Assembly (NCBI GenBank): GCA_013399855.1
Contig: VXAY01003846.1
Coordinates: forward strand, 771,318-835,317
From: Oxyruncus cristatus
Taxonomy: Eukaryota > Chordata > Aves > Passeriformes > Cotingidae
Length of the DNA stretch: 64,000 nucleotides
Direction of reading: 5' to 3'
Shown: positions 56,423-64,000 of the stretch, piece after piece
Position numbering within the stretch: position 1 is the first letter of the stretch
How the letters are laid out: every line of letters begins with the position of its first letter
The notes under the pieces: generated by a model
Told to the model about the DNA's origin: nothing
Database searches by the model: none
What the model saw: the letters and a program-made list of their open reading frames with translations, nothing else
Program-made: the position numbers and the translations under genes

Positions 56423-58964
56423 TGACAAAATAGTTTCTTTCAACAGAAAGAATGAATGAAGAATATGTAGTGCATCTAAAGGCCGTTGTTAAGGGTAATG
56501 TTCTCACATAAGAGTCCTTCTAAATCATGCTGTTGTTTTGCCATACTCATTACTTTGATTTCCACTTCCCACTTTTCCAGTTTATTTGCCTGACCAGCAG
56601 ATGAGTTTAAACAATTGTTTCCTTGACAAATGTGCAGTTGGATGCACTGTAGATCAGCTTCCGTACACTGATGTTTCCTGCTGACTCCACATTCAGTGTC
56701 TGTGCAGTACAGGTTGATGATATCTTTAACCTTTGCTGTTTTCAAATAACTTTGGTTGATAATAGCACTTCCCTCCTACACTCCAAATAATCTGCCTTTC
56801 TGAGCTTTCATTTAGCATTGAGACAAAATGTAAAAGCAGTTTCAAATTACCTTTTTCAAACTTTGTATGTCTGGGAGAGCAGATCACTAGTATTCTTTTG
56901 ATTTTGGGGAGGAGTGCTTGATTTCTTTCTTCTCTGACATGAGGGTTAAATTAAGCCTATAGTGACCACATCTTGAATAGTCAACCCCTAGATGACTGAA
57001 CATGCATTCCTCAGTTGTGGCACAAGTTACTGCAGTGATCAGCTTTTTCCACAGCGTAGTCAACTTTATGCCAGTTTCGAATTGCCAGTGAGTTTCTGTC
57101 CATTTATTTTTTCTCTCTAAAGAAATCATCGTATCACTTCAGAAGACAGCTCAGTCTAACTCAGCCCAAGGTGCACTCAATAGTATTTTCTTCAGCAACA
57201 GGGCTGTTAAAAGATGATCCCAGCCCCTTTGGCCACTCCTGATGTAATTTTCTGCTACTCACTTATACTAGTGTGGAGTATTTTGAGTTTTATATGAGAT
57301 CATGGGCATGATTTTAGTGAGGGGGAAAATGACACTGAAGAAATGTTTCTGAGCATTTGTGTTTTAAATTGAACCTGTCTAGTTTTCCAGTTCACCAAAT
57401 AACCCCCAAAATGGTACTGGATAGTACGTTTTGCAGCACCAAACTTTAGGCAAATAACTCTTAAATCTCTGGGACTTCATAACAGTACTGTTCATGAACT
57501 TCTTATTATCAGCTACAAAAATTAAATTAGCAGGACATTTGACTGGGTTAAATCCTATACATCTCTGAGAAGCAAATTACACATAGTAACTAGAAAACTC
57601 CTTTTGCATTGGTAAGATGCTTCAAATGGAAATATATATATTGTTTTTTAAATCCATTGTCAGAAGTCCGATTTAATCATCATCACAGCTGTTGACAATG
57701 ATGTGTGCATACTTGCTAAGTGAAACTAGGCAGTTCATATTGACTTTTTCTGTCAGGAATGGCATCAGGAGTAGATTGTGTGTGTGTACTTGAATAAAAT
57801 GCTTTGTGAAGAAGCTGATATCACTAAATAATTCAAAAGTTAAGAAAATGTTCCAATTTGGCGATTTTAGAGATAATTATGAATTTGTTTGTATTCAGTA
57901 TTTTTACATACTTGTCTTCCACCTAGACTGATAAATTATGCATTGCTCTTAAGAAAATAATATAAAACAAAAATCCCTCAATGTGCACATAGATTGTGTC
58001 TAGACAGTTTTATTGTACTGTGTTTGAAAATGTGGACATTTTAACCTAAAATTCAGCTCTTAGTTGTCTTCTATTTTATTTAAGCCATTAAATAGAAAGG
58101 AAGAAATATTTCAGTGGAAAAATTAATGCTTTCTTAAAAACATTTAAATATTAATTAGCTTAAGGACAGAGACATTAAAATTAAAGGCAAGACAGAGGGG
58201 TTTATATTTTAAACTATTGCCATAGATCCCAGGTATATATTTATTCGTTCTGAGCTCTCACTCTTTTGTGTACTTGTATCTATGTAAGAAATGAATCAGC
58301 TACCACATTATAGTCAGTGTAGGAAATTACATTTCTAATATTTGTAAGGAAGAAACAAAATTTCTGTCACACTTTCAGGACAAATAACCTCAAATTTCTA
58401 AAGTTACAGTTTTGAAGAAATATTTGCTGAGGGTGAGATGGCAAAGAGGGTCCCTTATGGGATGGGACAATACTTTTCATGCTGTATCAATAATTGCTTC
58501 CTATTATTCAGATAATTTTAAAATATGTGTAATTTAAGTAAAAAAGTGGTTTCAGATATTTATTTTCTTCCCAATTAAATGTAATCCTGAGGAAATGTAG
58601 TTGACCATAGCCTTGCTTTCTCAGAATGTTTTTCATAGTATGGGGATGTTTTGATGGGTGGCAAAGCCAATTTGCTTTTGCAATTAATTATACTTGTAAT
58701 TTTGTGTTAGCTATAAATTTCAGGAAGAAATCTCTCCTTTGCTGTCGAGTTACTCTAACAGGAATTTTAGATATCTTGTAGCATTTCTGTCTCAATTTTA
58801 TGCCCCAAAATACACTCTATATATGAATTATAATTGCTGTGTTCAATTATTTGATTTTTTTGTGTGTGTGTGAGGTCCTGCACTTCAAATAATGATGATA
58901 TGTGTTAACTTCTTTAATTCTTTCATTTGATAGGTTTAAAAAAAAATTCCAAACATGTAAGTAA

Positions 58965-59072
<108 letters not shown>

Positions 59073-59420
59073 TAAGTCTACAGTTAATATTATTACCAGG
59101 AACTCATTTAATAAAATGCTACATAATCAAATGAACAGACTGAAGTACATATAGTATGTTTGGAATGTATCAACACTGCAGATCTCTGAATGGCTGCAGA
59201 AATGTACAGGTATTATTTGTTTACATCTACAAATAAAGCTACGTCTCATATGTTTTACTGAAAACCATGCAGTACTCTGTAAAAACTGTGGGATAAATGT
59301 CATTCTATTTGCAGCTTTTTCTGCTATATCAGGAACCCAAGTTCATGTGGGAGTTACTTCTATGTTATAAATACCAAGCAGCCTCAAAGTCTGACCTGCA
59401 GCACATCCATTTCTTTTACC

Positions 59421-59452
59421 CAGACACATATGTTTACATACATATGTGTCTG
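59421..59452. repeat. Perfect 13-bp inverted repeat with 6-nt spacer
   Basis: CAGACACATATGT (59421-59433) is exactly complementary to ACATATGTGTCTG (59440-59452), with TTACAT between. Confidence 0.9.
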
Positions 59453-61071
59453 TAATATATGTGTGTGGTGTACATATCTATTCCTGTACATGTCAGATAT
59501 GGAGCGTTGTTTCAAGTTACAGTGACTGCACACTCCTTATCAATTACAGAATCTCGGTAATGTAGTGGTTGGGAAATGACTGGCCAGGCTGGGTTGCGCT
59601 GTCGGGGACTGAAGTGTTGTCTGAACCAGCTGGCATTGCAGTCACTCGCTTAACGTGCTTTCTCCATGAGTCTTCCTAATTTGCGATCATGTGAAGACAG
59701 GAGAATTACAGCGTATCAAATACCAACCTTTGCCACCTGATACTGTCTCTCGTTTAACAGTGGCTGCTTTGGTAGACGAAAAGAGATAGAGCAGCGCTGA
59801 ACATCTGCTCTGTGTATCATTTTGTATGTATTGGATGTTATTTAGTTATGTCACTGATATATGAAGTTTTACATTAGTCAAAAGAGTCACAGAAGGATAT
59901 TAGGAGATGTAAGTTCACTGACATATTGTTCAAATACTTTTTTTATATGTATTTTTATTTGTTCAGACTTTTTTTTTCTTTGAAGATGGAGGAAAAGAAG
60001 ATAAATGTGGAAACGTACATGTTTTGTGCCTTGCGAAGTTTTATTTCAGTTGTGACATATATATTACTGGAAAGAGTATGCTCTGACAGTTTCTGCCAGT
60101 ACTTCTGGGTTTAAGGCCAAATATACAAATATTCTTTCTTTAAACAGTGCTATATCAGCTGTCTATTTATTGTGTTAGACTTGAGATATGTATAGCATTG
60201 ATGAAAGTGAAAAGCATATTTGGCTCAATCCTTTTAGAAGTTAGGATATCTTGCACTACAGTGTGGCTAAGGTGCAAACTGCTGAACACTGCCAAACCAG
60301 CTCAAAAAATGGAAATAATGACGTGTGATTTCTTTCATGCCTACAATTAACTTGTACCTGAATGCTAGTGCTGTTTTTATTAATCAGATTATATTTTGTG
60401 TTTTTATACTAGTCTTAACACATATGAAAAATTTAAGTAGCCTTGGTCCAAAGAGTTAGTAGACTAGAATTAACTGAGACAAAACTAGTAACCAATATTA
60501 TTTTGCACATAGGTAAAATAAAAATGCCATGCTAGAGATTGAGGTGATGATTTTTAAAACAACTGAAATATTGTTGTTCCAATTCATCTTTGTAGAACTT
60601 AAAAAAAATCTGGCTGCATTTCTGTCCATCAGTGACTTCATGTATCTTTCCACGTGAAGGAAAATGTGTTTTAAGGCAGAGGCACAAGAGGGCAGTGTTA
60701 AGTTCAAGCTGAAACCTTGCACTGAAGCAATTTAAACAGTCTTTTGAACCAGGATAGTGTTTTTTAGAAAATATTTTCAATTTCTCTTCCTATTAGGAAT
60801 CGAAATAGTTTTAGTTCAGAGTCGCTTTGAAGAAATTTCTAATTAATTTTTAAACAGACACTGCTTGTTTTGGTATGTTTTTTATTCATTCCACAGAAAT
60901 GAATAATGCTAAATTTCCAGTTTATCTCCTGCCATCACTTCTTGCCCCTGGCAATACTATGTAGGCTGCATGTAATTTGTCCCTAAAGTGAGAAGTTGAA
61001 TATACTCTGGTATTTCACTTACCAGTACGTGTTTCTTTTTCTGCGAGGGCTGTATGACCTAACAAAACCTG

Positions 61072-61105
61072 CCCATCCATCCATCTGTCCACTCACTCAT
61101 CCATC
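61072..61105. repeat. Imperfect CCAT tetranucleotide repeat
   Basis: Reiterated CCAT/CACT units with substitutions. Confidence 0.75.
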
Positions 61106-61660
61106 TCTATAATGCCAGTTATACTGGATTGTCAATCAAAATGTTACGTTGTCATATATGTCATTTAGAGCAAAATGTGACATATTTGGATATTGTACAG
61201 CACAGAGAAAAGCGAAAGTGTATTTTTCATCCCAGATAGTTATTTAGTAGAAAGGAATAAACACAACATATATTTATTTTAAAGCATTTATGATTACTGT
61301 AATACATTTTAATGTAGTCTATTTTGAGAATTTTTTTTCTTTCGAATACCATTTTCAGACATGTTTACTCAACCTAGATAATGTTTATAGTATATGGGGA
61401 GAATTTACATTTTTTTGGTAGAGCCAGGCTGTCTGCTTTAACCCATAAGTAAATGTTTTTAATTTTTGATGGTATTTTTCTCATGGGCTGCTGTCATCAA
61501 CCTAGAAGATAACATTCACAAGTTTTCTAACTTGAGTTCCAAACATCTGTGGCTAACATGAGTTGATATTTCCAGCTCATTTCTGTCAAAAATATAAGTA
61601 ATCTCCTTTTTGGAAAACAGGGAGAAAGACAACTAGGAGACTAATAAAATTGTGACTCTT

Positions 61661-61730
61661 AGGGGGGCTGTGAAACTGATGGGTTTTTTGGGGGGAGGGA
61701 GTTGGGGGGTTTGGTTTTGGGGTTTTTTTG
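61661..61730 (+). repeat. G/T-rich tract with G-quadruplex potential
   Basis: Runs of G at 61681-61683, 61690-61695, 61697-61699, 61704-61709 and 61719-61722, separated by short T-rich gaps, satisfy a relaxed four-run G-quadruplex pattern on the + (transcribed RNA) strand. Confidence 0.65.
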
Positions 61731-61803
61731 AACAGTCAGCAGCTCAATTGCTATGCATGTCACTCTTTCTGTGCAGTGGGATAACCATATTAATAAAGGG
61801 CTG

Positions 61804-61881
61804 CAAAACCCAAAACAACAACAGAAAAAAAAAAACCCTAAAAACCCAACCAAAAAAACACAAAAAAGCCCCACCCAGCCC
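61804..61881. repeat. A/C-rich low-complexity tract
   Basis: About 78 bp of mostly A and C, roughly the complement in composition of the G/T tract 70-90 bp upstream. Confidence 0.7.
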
Positions 61882-64000
61882 ACTTATAGTGTGGGTTTTT
61901 CATAGATATGCTTGTGTGTAGCAGGTCAACAGTATTTTGTACAAGTTGACCATGAATTTTAGCATCACTATCTGAATGTGCAGTTACTGAAGTGGATGTT
62001 GCCTACTTTCATAACAGATGGGACAGTACTCGGAGAAGTGCAGGAACAGCAGCAGACATTTCTTGTGGCTTCTTTGTCAAGACTCATGTACATGCTCTAC
62101 ATAAAAATATGTCTGTGATGCAAATAAACCTCATGACAGTGGCTCTGGCATTGTTTCGTTTCCGGCAATGGAGACTGACCTGCTGCGAGGCCTGAAAATC
62201 AAGGAGCTCTAAGCCAAAGGGCAACATTTACACTTTAAACATGTGTATAATAATTAATGTTTTAGACGTTCTTTAACTGGGAGTCGAGAAATACAAGTGA
62301 GTTGGAGAAACCCTATAAGCTCTGCAGCTGAACACGGGCATAAAAAATACTCCACAGTTACAGACTGCCACAGTTAACACAGTGATGTGAAAATTGCTGG
62401 GCTGATGCATTGTGTAATTTGTGCCTAGCACCTGTGTTTTTAGCCATGAAAAGAGTTTCCCTGTTTGGTTGTTATATCTCTATAGGAGTCTTCTACTTCT
62501 GACAACAACTGTTACTGTGGATTTAATGATCTTGAAGAATCTGAAATTCAGTTATTGTTCACCTCACAGAGAGGTAAATAATAGTGGGATGAATAGCAGT
62601 CGAGCCACAGACCTGCAGGACTCTGTAGGGAGGTCAGTGTTTCACAAAGGCTTTGTCCCTCTGAAAAGGCCCCTGTTCCCTAAAGTCTATTATTTAAAAT
62701 GTCTAATTTATGTTATTTTTATACTCTATAATAGAAATTATGTCCACAAAAATTGTATTTCTTTGTAACTTCCTTAAACATTTAATTGGGAGAGCATGTA
62801 TTTTTTAAATTCTGTCTGCAATTTTGCCTCAACAGGCTTTTTTAAATCTTAAATTCTGCCCATTTAAAAAATGCTCAAGACAGAAAAACCGAATCCCTAC
62901 AACTTATGCTGTAATTTAGTTGGGAATCTACAGCACCTGGGCTTTTATAACTTCACAAAGCAATAGGCCTATTTTGAAAATTACACTATTTTCCTTGATT
63001 ATTTGAATTGATTGGTGGCGCATTTCTTTGCTGTTGGACATTTGGAATACCCTGAGTATTCGGGGAAGAGATATATACCAGGAATGTTTTCAGGAGATAA
63101 TAACTGCATAGTTATTTTCTTCTGAAGAAAATCTTGAATCTTGGAAGAATTACATTTTTGCAAAAGAATGGCAGAGCCAGCAGTGATGGTTTGGTTGTAC
63201 TCTAATGATAAAAATTACTGTTGTACACCATAAATCAGTGGTACTTAGAACTCACCAAGTCTTCACATATGAAACTTAAATTCTGAGTTTAAAGATATAT
63301 TTTAACAGCTGTTTACCAGTATTTTTGCTTCTATGACATCTGTAGTGTTGACATCTGGTACTTATCCTGAGATACAAATATCAGAGGATTACTCTTTGCT
63401 TGCAGTATTGACAGTTTTAAATTTTGCTTCCACTATGAGTGAAGAAGACTGACTGAATGATTTTACACATTGCTGTTGTTATGCCACCTTGTGTGGCTGA
63501 GACCTGAATTCTGCATGGTGCAATCCTTCTGGGTGTAAGAGAAAAGGTCATGCGCAGGTACCTAAATGGAAAATATTGCAATTTATGTTTTAAAATAGTT
63601 TTGAAAACTATTGAGTTTTCAGTAGTGGGTGGGGCAGGATTTCCTTAAACAGTTCTATAAGAATGTGTATGTGTGGTATCTGTGCATGAATCAATTAATT
63701 GCATGATTCAGCAGCAAATAGTAACATCCTCTAGCATTGGTGTTTAATTCAGAAATGGTTTTCCTGCATTTCTATGGATTTGGTGAGGGGATTATGAAAA
63801 ACTGAATTAGAGTAATATAGGTATTTTAAACAGTTGCCCTCTTTCAGGTGGAAATTACTGAGTTATCAGCAGAAACTCAATAATTGCCTTTGTGTGCATC
63901 CTTGTTTCTGGTGAAATAAAATAAAAATAGACTGGTATCAAACACCTTCAGTGTTTATTTTTTTTTTTAGGAAAATAGGACTAAATTTCTATTCTGGTCC

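Noticed and set aside
62421..62768. 115-codon open frame
   Set aside because: No family resemblance and not in the expected position or phase for a DGKB exon.
63971..64000. Possible next DGKB exon at the right edge after a T-rich tract and AG; one frame reads GLNF, like the expected LNFF
   Set aside because: In the phase E13 requires, four extra residues would precede LNF and the bases after it do not give the conserved FRDVP-type segment. The AG in front is preceded mostly by a T run that occurs often in this DNA. Treated as coincidence.

Overview
The window is vertebrate nuclear DNA, almost certainly from a bird and probably a passerine. It is AT-rich, has long introns and GT-AG splice sites, and carries several CR1 LINE 3' fragments plus two avian-type LTR insertions. 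I see no prokaryotic layout, CRISPR array, rRNA or tRNA gene.

One protein-coding gene fills the window: the middle of the diacylglycerol kinase beta gene (DGKB) on the + strand. Thirteen consecutive internal coding exons (E1-E13 here, 1,262 nt, about 421 codons) join in one continuous frame. In order they encode: the end of the N-terminal recoverin-homology region (E1-E2, 9776-12992); two EF-hands (E3-E5, 16889-20531); two C1 zinc fingers (E6-E7 and E8-E9, 30032-37184); a variable linker that includes a 33-nt microexon (E10-E11, 44716-48479); and the start of the DAGK catalytic domain (E12-E13, 52350-59071). The start codon lies upstream of the window. The exon with the GGDG nucleotide-binding motif and everything after it lie downstream. 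The product is expected to phosphorylate diacylglycerol to phosphatidic acid under Ca2+ control.

Between exons the window is intronic. 1-9775 and 59072-64000 are partial introns. Introns 9930-12851, 12993-16888, 20532-30031, 33029-37085, 37185-44715 and 52424-58996 are long, and one (32832-32911) is only 80 nt. Repeats recognised: CR1 fragments at about 2478-2668 (-), 8848-9173 (+), 20911-21185 (-) and 36069-36121 (-); a degraded endogenous retrovirus on the - strand, with an LTR at 18743-19248 and a gag-like remnant to its left; a solo LTR at 56026-56416 (-) with 6-bp target duplications; a (CA)n run at 54232; and several low-complexity tracts.

I found no undescribed multi-gene system. The items most worth a second look are the microexon, the intron that cuts the first EF-hand loop, the run of phase-0 symmetric exons, the two antisense LTRs, a CpG-rich double-hairpin patch at 25740-26030, a perfect 13-bp inverted repeat at 59421-59452, a paired G-rich/C-rich tract near 61.7 kb, and several stretches that look like conserved noncoding elements. 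All homology statements come from memory of the families; no search was run.
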